A stretch of 64,000 bases of DNA from Nostoc sp. FACHB-892 (GTDB lineage: Bacteria > Cyanobacteriota > Cyanobacteriia > Cyanobacteriales > Nostocaceae). Below are positions 17,553 to 25,767 of this stretch, one piece after another. Positions within the stretch are counted from its first letter, which is position 1. Each line of letters begins with the position of its first letter. The stretch is taken from the NCBI RefSeq assembly GCF_014698795.1, contig NZ_JACJTR010000020.1:1-64000 (forward strand). Direction: 5' to 3'. The notes below the pieces were generated by a model, which did no database searches, had not been told where the DNA came from, and was given only the letters and a program-made list of their open reading frames with translations. Both the position numbers and the translations under genes were made by a program.

Positions 17553-17642
17553 AGAAAAATGTGCAACTTAGATGGGCGATAGCTTATGACATAAGTAGTT
17601 GAAATTTTCAACGAGTGAAGTCTTAATTCCAAGGCAGCAGTA

Positions 17643-18041
17643 TTACTCAGCATCTATACTGTAGTATCGATTCTCAAAAGTTGTCGAATTCTTCTGTGCT
17701 TCCCTAGAAAGCCAAAGCATCACGTAGAGGCCAAAATATTGTTGTTTTTCTTTTTCGTTATAATTCACAAATTTTTCAGCCTGTTGATATCGCTCTAAGG
17801 CTTGCCGAAAATTCTTTTTTGTAACTTTCTCTCCTAATGCTTGAGATAGCAATTGCCATAACGTAGACCCTACATCCTTCTTTATATAATCAAGGCAGTA
17901 GCCGCGATCGTTGGCAAACTGTTCGTATGTCTGATTTTCAGAAGATGCTTTTAACAAATCACTTTGTAAATCAGTCAAATGTCTGCCAGATGACTTCTTT
18001 ACCACTTTATCCGCAATAGTTAATAACTCTTGAATGCTCAT
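17643..18041 (-). CDS. Stand-alone vMAP-type N-terminal helical domain
   Basis: The 132-residue protein consists almost wholly of the helical domain that, from memory, opens many cyanobacterial NB-ARC/WD40 and vWA-MoxR-associated proteins: hallmarks are GRHLTDLQSDLLKASSENQT, YEQFANDRGYCLDYIKKDVG, WQLLSQALGEKVTKKNFRQA. In those large proteins it is an N-terminal adaptor before a STAND ATPase. Here it ends after about 40 further residues (YFGLYVMLWLSREAQKN). It is either a free adaptor or the preserved 5' end of a lost large gene. The reading frame is intact and starts with a good ATG. Confidence 0.6.
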   Translation of the reverse strand: MSIQELLTIADKVVKKSSGRHLTDLQSDLLKASSENQTYEQFANDRGYCLDYIKKDVGSTLWQLLSQALGEKVTKKNFRQALERYQQAEKFVNYNEKEKQQYFGLYVMLWLSREAQKNSTTFENRYYSIDAE

Positions 18042-19320
18042 ACTTAAAATGAATCTAATGAATTTTATGCAGATGTTTAATTATCGAAAAAAGAGTTTAA
18101 AATACCTTCTATCAAAGTGAATTCACTACGTTGCTGGGGTTCTTTGAGTTGTAAAAAGTGGTGTAAGAGGCTGCACCAAAGCACACGGTTATTTTAAATT
18201 GTTAATAGTTGATATAGCAATGCGGTTGAATTTATCAACTTACTTGTGAAGACCGAGAACACGAAAGAAGAGAGGTAGAGGAATTGGACATTTTTTCAAA
18301 AGCCAAATAGGAGTCATATAACATTTATGAATTTGAGATGAACTCAACTCTAGTTTCTCTAAGTATCACTAATGGTACAATGGTATTAACTTATTTTTCA
18401 GGAAGTTTATTTGATCTTTAACAAATTTTCTTTTATTGATTAGTTTTTAAAAAATTTTATTTAAGCTTCATTTTATCTTTAAATTTTTATCATCATTGCT
18501 TTAAATTTTTGCTTATTCTCTCCTCATTTATAACGGCTAAATCACCATTAGTAGTATTATCGGCTTGGATCGATATTTCTACAGATGACAATAGCGATCG
18601 CAAGTGCTTGTAGAAAATCCACCGATAACAAAGTTACTCGAAAAACAAATTTTGAGAGATTTTGAGCAAATTATCTTCATCTAGCTCAAATTAATAGCTA
18701 ATAGCGTAATTATTTGAGATGCTGCGTGTAGCTTGCTTCATTTTCCGTACAGCGTCCAGTATGGAAGGAGTACGCAAAATTTTAAATTCAAAATGCTTGT
18801 GACGGCAGCCTTTTGACTGTCTTTATCGCAACTTCCTTTCTGCCGTGTTGTACTAATTAGCAAATGACAGAGCCAAGTTAATAAACTCGACTAGAAGCTT
18901 GATATAAGAATGTTACTTGTTTTTTGAAAACGCAGATTAGTAAAAGCTTTATTTAAACCAAGCTATATAGTCTCAGTATATTAGCAGAAATCAAGCTGGA
19001 ATTTTATATTTGCTCTATGAATATTAATATTTGCCAACTTCCCACTTAATCCCACAAAACCCCCCTGGTGTTTTTATTTGATCATTGGGAATATTAATTT
19101 GTCAGAGATAACGAACAGCAAAAGTTCATAAACCTGAGAACCGAATAGGTCAGCATAAAAATTTGTCGTTGGGATAAGGCAGGAAGTAGGAGGTAAGAAG
19201 CAAGAAGAAAGACAATTTTTTCTTAATTTATCTTTCTTCATAGAGTTTGGTTTAATTCTGCCAACTTACTTAAGCCATGACTCTTAACATCCTTACTTTG
19301 CAATATCTAAAAAACTTCAA
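18042..19320. other. Long AT-rich non-coding stretch
   Basis: Nearly 1.3 kb without a credible gene on either strand. It holds one HIP1-type site near 18595 and no repeat array. It could be the site of a lost gene; it also precedes the secreted-protein cassette and should contain its promoter. Confidence 0.55.
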
Positions 19321-19938
19321 ATGTTTAAAAAAGCTCTACGATTATTTACTAACCATTCCTTATTATGTCTACTTGGAGTAGCTAGCATAAATCTCGAAGC
19401 CCAAGCACAATCTGTAACTAACTCTGTTAATTCTCAATCTCAGCCTAATCAAGAACAGACTCTTGATAACCAACAAAGGAACTCGGCTGCAATTAATCAA
19501 ACAGGAGTTTATAACCTTGGTGAATCGGCTACTTATAAGATTCAAGGATTAGCTGGAATACATGTTGTGTGTCCGCGACCATCTTTAATATTAGGGACTT
19601 CTTTGAGTTCATATGACGGGATTAGTTTTTCCAATAATGCCTCTTATGGTGTGAATGCTGCTATAGTTTTCCCTCTTGGCGGAAGCCTAGAGAATACTTG
19701 CAAGCGAATGGCTGAAACTATTTCTCGTAAAACTCAATATGATGTAGAGATTATCAATGCTCGTGCCTGTGCTGAACTAATCGGTGCTGGTATCCAACTA
19801 AACTCCGACAGCTTTCCTACTATTTCTGCTGTCTGTCAAGGGGTTGCTATAAACAGAACTAATACAAAAGAACCTAACAAACTTCCCCGGTTCCAGTCTC
19901 AAGAATTACCCAACAATGAGGCTGAAAAAGACAACTAA
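19321..19938 (+). CDS. Exported protein of unknown function, first of secreted cassette
   Basis: 205 residues with a signal peptide (cleavage likely after AQA near residue 29), an Asn/Gln/Ser-rich segment, then a conserved-looking part with four cysteines (HVVCPRPSLILG, LENTCKRMAE, NARACAELIG, ISAVCQGVAIN). The Cys pattern suggests disulfides and a periplasmic or surface location. I do not recognise the family. It lies 20 bp upstream of the first of two small secreted paralogues, so co-expression is likely. Confidence 0.75.
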   Translation: MFKKALRLFTNHSLLCLLGVASINLEAQAQSVTNSVNSQSQPNQEQTLDNQQRNSAAINQTGVYNLGESATYKIQGLAGIHVVCPRPSLILGTSLSSYDGISFSNNASYGVNAAIVFPLGGSLENTCKRMAETISRKTQYDVEIINARACAELIGAGIQLNSDSFPTISAVCQGVAINRTNTKEPNKLPRFQSQELPNNEAEKDN

Positions 19939-19958
19939 TTTATAACGAGGATAAACTC

Positions 19959-20330
19959 ATGAAAAAAATTCTTGGTTTGGCCATCCTTGCTACCTTCTTT
20001 GCTACCCCTGCTTTTGCTGGTGAAACTTTTGTTCGTAATGAGTGGACAGATAGTCACACCAAAAAATACACTGACTTAAATCTCCATTCAACAACCCATT
20101 CAACTCGAAATGAAGATTATAGTTCTTGGGCTGATAAGGTTTATATTGATGGTGGTCTTGATACTAAAGGCAAAAAAGGAGTTTCCTTTAATGAGTTCAC
20201 TGTTCATTCTGCTGGTTCTGAACTAGAAGGTAGCTTTCATGAAAGCATTTTTAGCAAAATAGAAGGTACTATTAAGACCATTACTAATACTGATACTACT
20301 GCTCACGAAACCAGTGCAGGTGTTCGTTAA
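19959..20330 (+). CDS. Small secreted protein, paralogue A
   Basis: 123 residues with a clear signal peptide (MKKILGLAILATFFATPAFA, cleaved before GETFV). The mature protein of about 103 residues is polar, rich in Thr, Ser, His and Asn, lacks cysteine and has alternating polar/hydrophobic segments that suggest beta structure. It shares GETFV.N.WT, GS(E)LEGSFHE-like and HETSAGVR segments with the next gene. The ribosome-binding leader (caactaatttat then gagga) is also repeated before the paralogue. No known family is recognised. Confidence 0.8.
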   Translation: MKKILGLAILATFFATPAFAGETFVRNEWTDSHTKKYTDLNLHSTTHSTRNEDYSSWADKVYIDGGLDTKGKKGVSFNEFTVHSAGSELEGSFHESIFSKIEGTIKTITNTDTTAHETSAGVR

Positions 20331-20365
20331 TCCTAATAGGATTTGATACTGATTGCAACGATTCT

Positions 20366-20384
20366 AGGGTGGATTAACCACCCT
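20366..20384 (+). terminator. Hairpin after paralogue A
   Basis: A perfect seven-base stem (agggtgg, loop attaa, ccaccct) 36 bp after the stop codon. There is no T-run directly after it, so read-through to paralogue B is possible. A near-identical hairpin follows paralogue B. Confidence 0.65.
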
Positions 20385-20457
20385 GGAACTTCCTTTAGTT
20401 CCTTTGACGAATTAATTTTTCTGATAAAGGCAACTAATTTATCATGAGGACGAAGTA

Positions 20458-20838
20458 ATGAAGAAAGTTCTTTGTTTAGCTATTCTTGCTACTTTGTTTG
20501 CCAGCCCTGCTAAAGCAGGTGAAACTTTTGTCTTAAACCACTGGACAATTCAGCAGAGCAGAACAGAGACTAATTTAAACATCGATAATGTAACCAATTC
20601 AACTCGCACCCAAAATTATAACTCTTCGTCCAATCAGATTTACATGGATGGTAAGGTTGAGAACGAATACAACAATGGTAAAGTCGAAAAAGTTTTTAAG
20701 GGTTTTACTATTCAAAATACTGGTACTGAACTAAATGGTAGTTTTCATGAACAGATGACAACTAGAGTATGGGGTACAATCAATACTATTATTCATTCAT
20801 ATACCAGCATCCACGAAAGCAGTGCAGGTATTCGTTAG
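20458..20838 (+). CDS. Small secreted protein, paralogue B
   Basis: 126 residues, clearly homologous to the preceding gene: the signal peptide (MKKVLCLAILATLFASPAKA) and mature start GETFV match, as do FTIQNTGTELNGSFHEQ and HESSAGIR. The middle differs by about four inserted residues and many substitutions, so the duplication is not recent. The leader and the downstream hairpin are repeated as well, showing that a unit of about 500 bp was duplicated. Function unknown; surface or periplasmic structural protein is the simplest guess. Confidence 0.8.
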   Translation: MKKVLCLAILATLFASPAKAGETFVLNHWTIQQSRTETNLNIDNVTNSTRTQNYNSSSNQIYMDGKVENEYNNGKVEKVFKGFTIQNTGTELNGSFHEQMTTRVWGTINTIIHSYTSIHESSAGIR

Positions 20839-20873
20839 TTGTGACCACGCTTGATATAGTTTGAGATAATTTT

Positions 20874-20899
20874 AGGGTGGTTATTCCGCCCTTTTTTTA
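20874..20899 (+). terminator. Intrinsic terminator after paralogue B
   Basis: Stem agggtgg at 20874-20880 with ccgccct at 20886-20892 (one G-T pair), loop ttatt, then seven Ts. The ATG of the next gene lies within six bases of the T-run, so that gene is expressed by read-through or from another promoter. Confidence 0.8.
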
Positions 20900-21351
20900 T
20901 GAAATATTCAATATTATTAGCTGTTGTTTTATTGGCATGGATTACCTTTATCTATGTCCATAGAGTTGTTTCTATTACTCCGATGTCTACCTTTTTTATA
21001 AACTCTATGTTCAAAATTTTTCCTCAAAAGCCCAATAAGGCTATACAGATTAAACAAATAAATTTGTCATCTGAAATCAGGGAAAATTTATATAACTCTA
21101 TATCTACGGGTATGTCATATGATGAAGTTCGTTCCATTCTAGGCTGGGATGGTATCTTGATTTATGAAAACAATATCGATTCTGCTGATGGACAAATACA
21201 TGAAAAGATTTACCAGTGGAATAATCAAGATTTTTATTTGACTGATTACGAATCTCAAAGAGCAGATGTTATCAATCCATACTGGAGTTTCACACTTAGA
21301 TTTCAAAACGGTATCCTTATCAATAAAGCATCCTTTAACCCACAAACCTAG
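20899..21351 (+). CDS. Membrane-anchored protein with BamE/DUF3862-like domain
   Basis: 150 residues: an N-terminal hydrophobic helix (YSILLAVVLLAWITFIYVH) without a clear cleavage site, then a domain with the pattern seen in BamE/SmpA and BLIP-like folds (LYNSISTGMSYDEVRSILGW, QWNNQDFYL, FTLRFQNGILINKASF). The gMsydEVrsiLG helix followed by a W/F-rich hairpin is the recognisable part. It is probably an inner- or outer-membrane-tethered periplasmic protein. It closes the cassette of exported proteins; the ATG almost touches the preceding terminator. Confidence 0.65.
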   Translation: MKYSILLAVVLLAWITFIYVHRVVSITPMSTFFINSMFKIFPQKPNKAIQIKQINLSSEIRENLYNSISTGMSYDEVRSILGWDGILIYENNIDSADGQIHEKIYQWNNQDFYLTDYESQRADVINPYWSFTLRFQNGILINKASFNPQT

Positions 21352-21540
21352 AGGGGCGATCGCTAATACTATCTGTATGAACACTTAGTACTTATTGATA
21401 TGAGGCAGGGAGTAGGGGAAAAGGTACAAACCTTGCCCCTTGTGGGCAAAAGCCCCTCTGCTCCAATTCTTTCGAGGGTTGAGAGCAACACCCGCAAGTG
21501 GCGTAGTTTTTCTCCCCTGCTTTTTCACTAATGCTACCCA

Positions 21541-21766
21541 GCAACGGTTAACCATACTTATAAACACTACATTGCTAACCTGTTGCTAAAAATCTTCTTG
21601 CACAGTCGAAACCTGATCGACAATTTTATCCCTTGCTAAAACGCCTATTCAGTAATCCTGGAAGAACCTCTCCCCCAACCCTGGTAGGGTAGTTAGGTTT
21701 TGATTACTGAATCAATGCTCTAGGTTGCGCTTGTACCCCCTAGTAGTGCAGAAATCATACGCCAAG
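21541..21766 (-). pseudogene. Decayed partial copy of rlmN
   Basis: The plus strand here matches, base for base over long stretches, the interior of rlmN at about 23671-23805. Shared segments include attgctaac.tgttgct.aa, aatcttcttgcacagt, acctgatcgacaatt and aggttgcgcttgta. The order and orientation are the same as in the intact gene about 2 kb downstream. The copy has substitutions and frame-breaking changes and is interrupted by a 66-bp inverted-repeat element at 21647-21712. Only about 150 bp of rlmN-derived DNA remain. It cannot encode a product. Confidence 0.85.
21647..21712. mobile_element. 66-bp MITE-like insertion with 11-bp perfect terminal inverted repeats
   Basis: Termini attcagtaatc (21647-21657) and gattactgaat (21702-21712) are perfect complements; the interior is C-rich then G-rich and can also pair partly. 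It splits the rlmN-derived pseudogene precisely, so it is a discrete insertion. No clear target-site duplication is visible. It has no coding capacity, so it must have moved with help from a transposase elsewhere. Confidence 0.65.
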
Positions 21767-22245
21767 AGAATCTTGAGCGAAAAAAGCTGTTGCTTTAGAA
21801 GTTCGCTAGTTTTAATGAAACTACCTCACCAGAATTAATCTTATAAATCTTGCTAACAAATATTAACTAAATCTTAAGATAGATATTTTGTGACTAAATA
21901 TACAGTATTTTCCGGGTTTTAATTTTTGAATACAAGAATGGCTTTTTTTGTATCCGTCTGAAATAGCTATAAATAAGGCTCTCTCAAGGCATTACCCATA
22001 GGGATCAGTAAATATCTAAGCAGCATTTAATTAAAAAACAATTTATGTATCTAAAGCGGGAGGGTAATATCACTGAAATCATAGGATAATATACAAAGAT
22101 ATCAAAAAGTTTTGAAATCTGAAATTTTGTTTAAAATAATCAACAAATATTACAGCAGTTTGTTAAGTTGGGTCGAGCCAGAATTTTTACTGGTTTAACT
22201 TCTACCTTTCCCAAATAAAAAATAATTACAACCAGGGGTTTTAAA
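21767..22245. other. AT-rich intergenic region, no gene seen
   Basis: About 480 bp between the rlmN remnant and the zinc-ribbon gene. No credible gene or repeat. Confidence 0.55.
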
Positions 22246-22425
22246 ATGCAGATAGTACAAAAAATTTACTGCCCCAATTGTGGCAGCAATGCTGAACGTT
22301 ATTATATTTCTGATAGTCAATTAACTCGGACACAATGCCCAAGTTGTGACTATTTAATGATTAGTTGTACTCGCACTGGCAAAGTGATTGAGGCTTATGC
22401 TCCAGGAATTATTGCACACCGCTAG
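22246..22425 (+). CDS. Small zinc-ribbon protein (59 aa)
   Basis: ATG at 22246 to TAG at 22423-22425 encodes MQIVQKIYCPNCGSNAERYY... with two CxxC pairs (CPNC, CPSC) typical of a zinc ribbon and a conserved-looking C-terminal part (LMISCTRTGKVIEAYAPGII). From memory, near-identical proteins are widespread in cyanobacteria and are often mislabelled as PriA-like. A DNA- or RNA-binding role is possible but unproven. It is a single gene with weak upstream signals. Confidence 0.8.
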   Translation: MQIVQKIYCPNCGSNAERYYISDSQLTRTQCPSCDYLMISCTRTGKVIEAYAPGIIAHR

Positions 22426-22502
22426 ATAAGAAAAATTAAAAATTGGAGAATGTTTTCTCGAATTTTTAATAATAAAGCTATTACTCAGAAATTTTGAAGA
22501 CT

Positions 22503-22973
22503 TTACAAATTGTTTTTCTGTTGTCTGAGTTGTTGCTGTCGTATCTGTTCTTGTAATCTTAAATCTTGCTGTTGTCTAATTTGTTGATCTTGTCTGAGTT
22601 GTTGCTGTTGTATTCTTAATTGTTGCTGTCGTGTAAATTCTTGCTGTTGTAGTCTTGTTTCTTGCTGTCGTATTCTCAGTTGTTGCTGGCGTATTAGTTC
22701 TTGCCGTTGTTGCGTAAATTCTTGCTGTTGTAGTCTCAGTTGTTGTTGTAGTTGTGGTTGCTGAAACTGTTGCCGAAGCAATGTTTCATTCAATTGCTCT
22801 TGTGTTCGCTGATTTCGCTCCTCTTGTTGTCGTCTCATTCTTTCTTGAAAAGACTCAGGTAGCTGAGGATTCGTCGGAATCATTTGTGCATAAGCAGGAG
22901 AATTAATCCATAAAGCTTTTGCAAGCACAATCAATAATAGCCATGCTTTAACCATTAATAAGCGATTCAACAT
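22503..22973 (-). CDS. Exported Gln/Arg-rich low-complexity protein
   Basis: 156 residues with a signal peptide (LLIVLAKALWINSPAYA, cleavage after about residue 29), followed by an extremely Gln-, Arg- and Leu-rich region built from degenerate RQQQLRIQQQ-type repeats. It probably forms a long charged helix. The DNA is a low-complexity array of ttgctgttg-like units, so length will vary between strains. No enzymatic motif. The first 25 mature residues (QMIPTNPQLPESFQERMRRQ) are the only non-repetitive part. Periplasmic or surface location inferred. Confidence 0.65.
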   Translation of the reverse strand: MLNRLLMVKAWLLLIVLAKALWINSPAYAQMIPTNPQLPESFQERMRRQQEERNQRTQEQLNETLLRQQFQQPQLQQQLRLQQQEFTQQRQELIRQQQLRIRQQETRLQQQEFTRQQQLRIQQQQLRQDQQIRQQQDLRLQEQIRQQQLRQQKNNL

Positions 22974-23125
22974 ACAATTTTTTCCTCAATTGTTATATGG
23001 TTGGGTTTAGCGTCACTAAACCTTTAAAATGTCAATATCATTATAGATAAACAGAGATAATTCTCAGGATGCATCTGCGTTTATCTGCGGTTTCATGTTT
23101 ATTGATAAAATTGACTGCAAGAGGT

Positions 23126-24220
23126 TTAATTCTTACTTGCTCTCAGTTGTCCACAAGCAGCATCAGCTTCTAAACCACGGGAATAACGAACACTAACAGC
23201 AGTATTTTGCTGCTTAAGGACGTTGACAAATGCTTCAATCCGATCGCGGTTAGGACGTTTGTAGTCTACTTCTTGAATAGGGTTGTAAGGAATCAGATTC
23301 ACATGACTTTGGAATCCTCGCAAGCGTTTTGACAGTTCTAATGCGTGTTCTGGTAAATCGTTGACACCAGCAAGAAGAACATATTCAAAGGTAACGCGCC
23401 GCCCAGTGATTTCTACATATTCCCGACATTCAGCCAACAAATCTTCTAGAAGATAGGCGCGGGCGCTGGGTATGAGTTTTTCTCGTAGTGCTTGGTTGGG
23501 TGCGTGAAGACTAACAGCAAGAGTGATTTGCAAATTGTTTTGCGCGAACTGACGAATACGATCGCGAATACCAACTGTAGAAACTGTAAGCGATCGCTGT
23601 CCTATACCGACATCTTGATTCAGAGATTTCAGGGCCGCTAGGACATTCTCAGTATTCAACAACGGTTCACCCAATCCCATAAATACGACATTGCTAACTC
23701 GTTGCTGAAAATCTTCTTGCACAGTTAACACCTGATCGACAATTTCGTGCCGTGCTAGGTTGCGCTTGTAGCCTCCTTTACCAGTAGCGCAGAAATCACA
23801 CCCCATTGGGCAACCAACCTGAGTAGAGACGCAAACTGTTAAACGGGATTTTGGGCCATCTCCCCTTTCTCCGAAGGTGGGAATGCCAACAGTTTCAATA
23901 ATTTGATCGTCTGCTAATCGTAAAAGAAATTTGACTGTGCCATCGGGAGCTTCAGAGCGGTAATGTAAAGTTGAGCGCCCAATGGGGATTTCTGCTACTT
24001 CTTTGCGCCATTGCTTGGAGAAGACAGAAATATCAGCTAGCGATCGCACTCCCTTGTCATAGATCCATTCATGCAGCTGCTTTCCTCTATAAGCAGGTTG
24101 TCCTTGCTGCTGCACCCAAGTGCTTAACTCCGCCAGAGAAGCACCTAGAAGAGGAGGGATTAATTCTGATTGTTTTGGGTTGTGTAAGTCAACCTGAGAT
24201 ACAAGAGGCGTAGCAGACAT
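23126..24220 (-). CDS. rlmN: 23S rRNA/tRNA (adenine-2-C2)-methyltransferase RlmN
   Basis: Radical-SAM enzyme methylating A2503 of 23S rRNA and A37 of some tRNAs. The 364-residue protein has the cluster motif CPMGCDFCATG (CxxxCxxC), the GLGEPLLN segment, the methyl-carrying cysteine near the C-terminus (ADAACGQL) and the N-terminal helical domain starting LLGASLAELSTWVQ. It is complete. A decayed partial copy lies at 21541-21766. It is the last of a same-strand run lgt, cobM, tautomerase, rlmN. Confidence 0.96.
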   Translation of the reverse strand: MSATPLVSQVDLHNPKQSELIPPLLGASLAELSTWVQQQGQPAYRGKQLHEWIYDKGVRSLADISVFSKQWRKEVAEIPIGRSTLHYRSEAPDGTVKFLLRLADDQIIETVGIPTFGERGDGPKSRLTVCVSTQVGCPMGCDFCATGKGGYKRNLARHEIVDQVLTVQEDFQQRVSNVVFMGLGEPLLNTENVLAALKSLNQDVGIGQRSLTVSTVGIRDRIRQFAQNNLQITLAVSLHAPNQALREKLIPSARAYLLEDLLAECREYVEITGRRVTFEYVLLAGVNDLPEHALELSKRLRGFQSHVNLIPYNPIQEVDYKRPNRDRIEAFVNVLKQQNTAVSVRYSRGLEADAACGQLRASKN

Positions 24221-24298
24221 AAAAAATCAAAAGTTGATGTAGGATCTCTATCCTACACCTGCCAGATTAACTTGGTCTTGACTAAAGAAGACGGGGAA

Positions 24299-24652
24299 TT
24301 AACCAAATGTTGTGCCGTTCCAGCCCCACATCGCACCTTTAGCGTCTGCAAACTCTATATAAATGCGATTTTTAGGCACACCTAGAGTTTGGTTAATCTG
24401 CTGGCAAAAGTCCTGACTCATTGCTGCGGTTTGATCTGGCTTCATCGTGCCAACGCTCTTAATTTCAATGTAGCAAACTGGGTCTGTATTCCCCGCAAAA
24501 GTCATAGGAATTTCTGGTTCAAAAGCAGTCATGACGTATGATTCTGGTTTTCCCAAATGTTTCGCTAACTTGGCTGATAAGTTTAAAAGCATTGATTCAA
24601 TTTCAGCTTTTTGAGGAGCAGATCCAGAAGTTTGCACTTTAATTAATGGCAT
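24299..24652 (-). CDS. MIF/phenylpyruvate tautomerase family protein
   Basis: 117 residues with the catalytic N-terminal proline (MPLIKVQTS) exposed after Met removal and the MIF fold pattern: PESYVMTAFEPEIPMTFAG, IEIKSVGTM, PKNRIYIEFADAKGAMWGWN. The family forms trimers with tautomerase activity toward phenylpyruvate and dopachrome. Cyanobacterial members are known to be close to animal MIF, but the physiological substrate is unclear. It lies 78 bp upstream of rlmN and 100 bp downstream of cobM on the same strand. Confidence 0.92.
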   Translation of the reverse strand: MPLIKVQTSGSAPQKAEIESMLLNLSAKLAKHLGKPESYVMTAFEPEIPMTFAGNTDPVCYIEIKSVGTMKPDQTAAMSQDFCQQINQTLGVPKNRIYIEFADAKGAMWGWNGTTFG

Positions 24653-24755
24653 AGTAACGAATTGGGATTTTAGATTTTATTCACATTGTTAAGTTTACCG
24701 AACCGCAAAAGAGATGAGGGAGAAGAAAAAAGAATTAATCACCAATGCCCAATTT

Positions 24756-25580
24756 TTACTGATGAGATGAGCGGAATAGATGACTATGTTCGGGATTATA
24801 TAAACGCGATCGCCCTTTTGCTGCCGAGAGTGCTGGGCTGATGATATAAAGTGTAGTGCGAATTAGTTTTTCTTGATGAGTGCAGTCTGCCATTTCATTC
24901 AAGGGGACAACCTTGATTTTTTCATCGGGCCATCCGATGCGAAAGCAAATTGCAATGGGGGTTTCGGCTGGATAGTGTTCGAGTAGTTTAGCTTGGGCAT
25001 TTTCGACGTGACGCGCACTTAGATATAAGCAGAGGCTAGCCTGATGTGCTGCGAGAGAGGCTAATTCTTCAGTGGCGGGGACTTCTGTACGTCCACTGAT
25101 GCGCGTCAAAATGATAGTTTGGACTAAACCGGGGACAGTCAGTTCTACTTTGAGTTTGGCAGCTGCGGCTTGGAAGGCGCTGATACCAGGTACGATTTCA
25201 AAAGGAATATTTGCCTCTGCGAGGAGGTGCATTTGCTCGTGGATGGCGCTGTAGAGACTAGGATCGCCAGAATGGAGACGGACTAAAGATTTGTGCTGCG
25301 ATCGCACCTTATCGATCATGATCGGCAAAATCTCTTCTAAAGTCTGATTCGCAGTTCTAATTATCTCCGCATCTTTTCGGCAAAGTTCTAAAATCTGTTC
25401 GGGTACTAAAGAATCAGCAAATAAAATCACATCAGCAACAGCCAGTAGCTTCTGCGCCTTCACCGTTAATAAATCAGGATCTCCAGGGCCTGCTCCCACA
25501 ATATACACAGATGGTTCTATAGCATATAGTGTTTTTTTATAACTCAGGTTTTCTGTATATTCACTTTTAGAAGAACACAC
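24756..25580 (-). CDS. cobM: Precorrin-4 C11-methyltransferase
   Basis: SAM-dependent methyltransferase of cobalamin synthesis. The 274-residue protein carries the family signature VYIVGAGPGDPDLLTVKAQK, RLHSGDPSLYSAIHEQM and GISAFQAAAAKLKVELTVPG, which identifies CobM/CbiF among tetrapyrrole methylases. The start is a GTG at 25580 with a gaggg Shine-Dalgarno at good spacing; the first 25 residues are not family-conserved. Upstream, between lgt and cobM, is a leader with cobalamin-riboswitch-like sequence blocks. Other cobalamin genes are not in the window. Confidence 0.93.
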   Translation of the reverse strand: MCSSKSEYTENLSYKKTLYAIEPSVYIVGAGPGDPDLLTVKAQKLLAVADVILFADSLVPEQILELCRKDAEIIRTANQTLEEILPIMIDKVRSQHKSLVRLHSGDPSLYSAIHEQMHLLAEANIPFEIVPGISAFQAAAAKLKVELTVPGLVQTIILTRISGRTEVPATEELASLAAHQASLCLYLSARHVENAQAKLLEHYPAETPIAICFRIGWPDEKIKVVPLNEMADCTHQEKLIRTTLYIISPALSAAKGRSRLYNPEHSHLFRSSHQ

Positions 25581-25609
25581 GGCAATCCCTCAAAAACTTT
25601 TTTGATATT

Positions 25610-25700
25610 TTCTCAGTATCTTTCCGGATTCACCCTCTTTCCCTAGTAGAGAGTAATGGTAGATGCACCCTGGTTAAGCCCTAGAGAATACTCTGGGGCA
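25610..25700 (-). promoter_or_regulatory. Possible cobalamin-riboswitch-like leader of cobM
   Basis: Reading the minus strand toward cobM, these blocks occur in order: ggtgc (at 25665-25669), agggaa (25639-25644 region), ggtgaatccgg (25624-25634) and actg (25614-25617). The order and most spacings match the AdoCbl aptamer core (GGTGC...GGGAA..GGTGAAATCC...ACTG), but the stretch between the last two blocks is about six bases instead of about twelve, and no CCCGC is present. A 9-bp hairpin with one mismatch (25678-25699) precedes it, and its plus-strand face has a T-run. The position before cobM supports the idea; the missing core block argues against it. Confidence 0.3.
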
Positions 25701-25767
25701 TTTTTTATTTTTTGGGTATTGAGCATTGGGCATTAGTTATTCTTTCTCCCCCTGCTCCCTCATCTTC

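Noticed and set aside
21385..21567. 60-residue minus-strand frame near the rlmN remnant
   Set aside because: It partly covers the pseudogene and is low-complexity; no family-like sequence.
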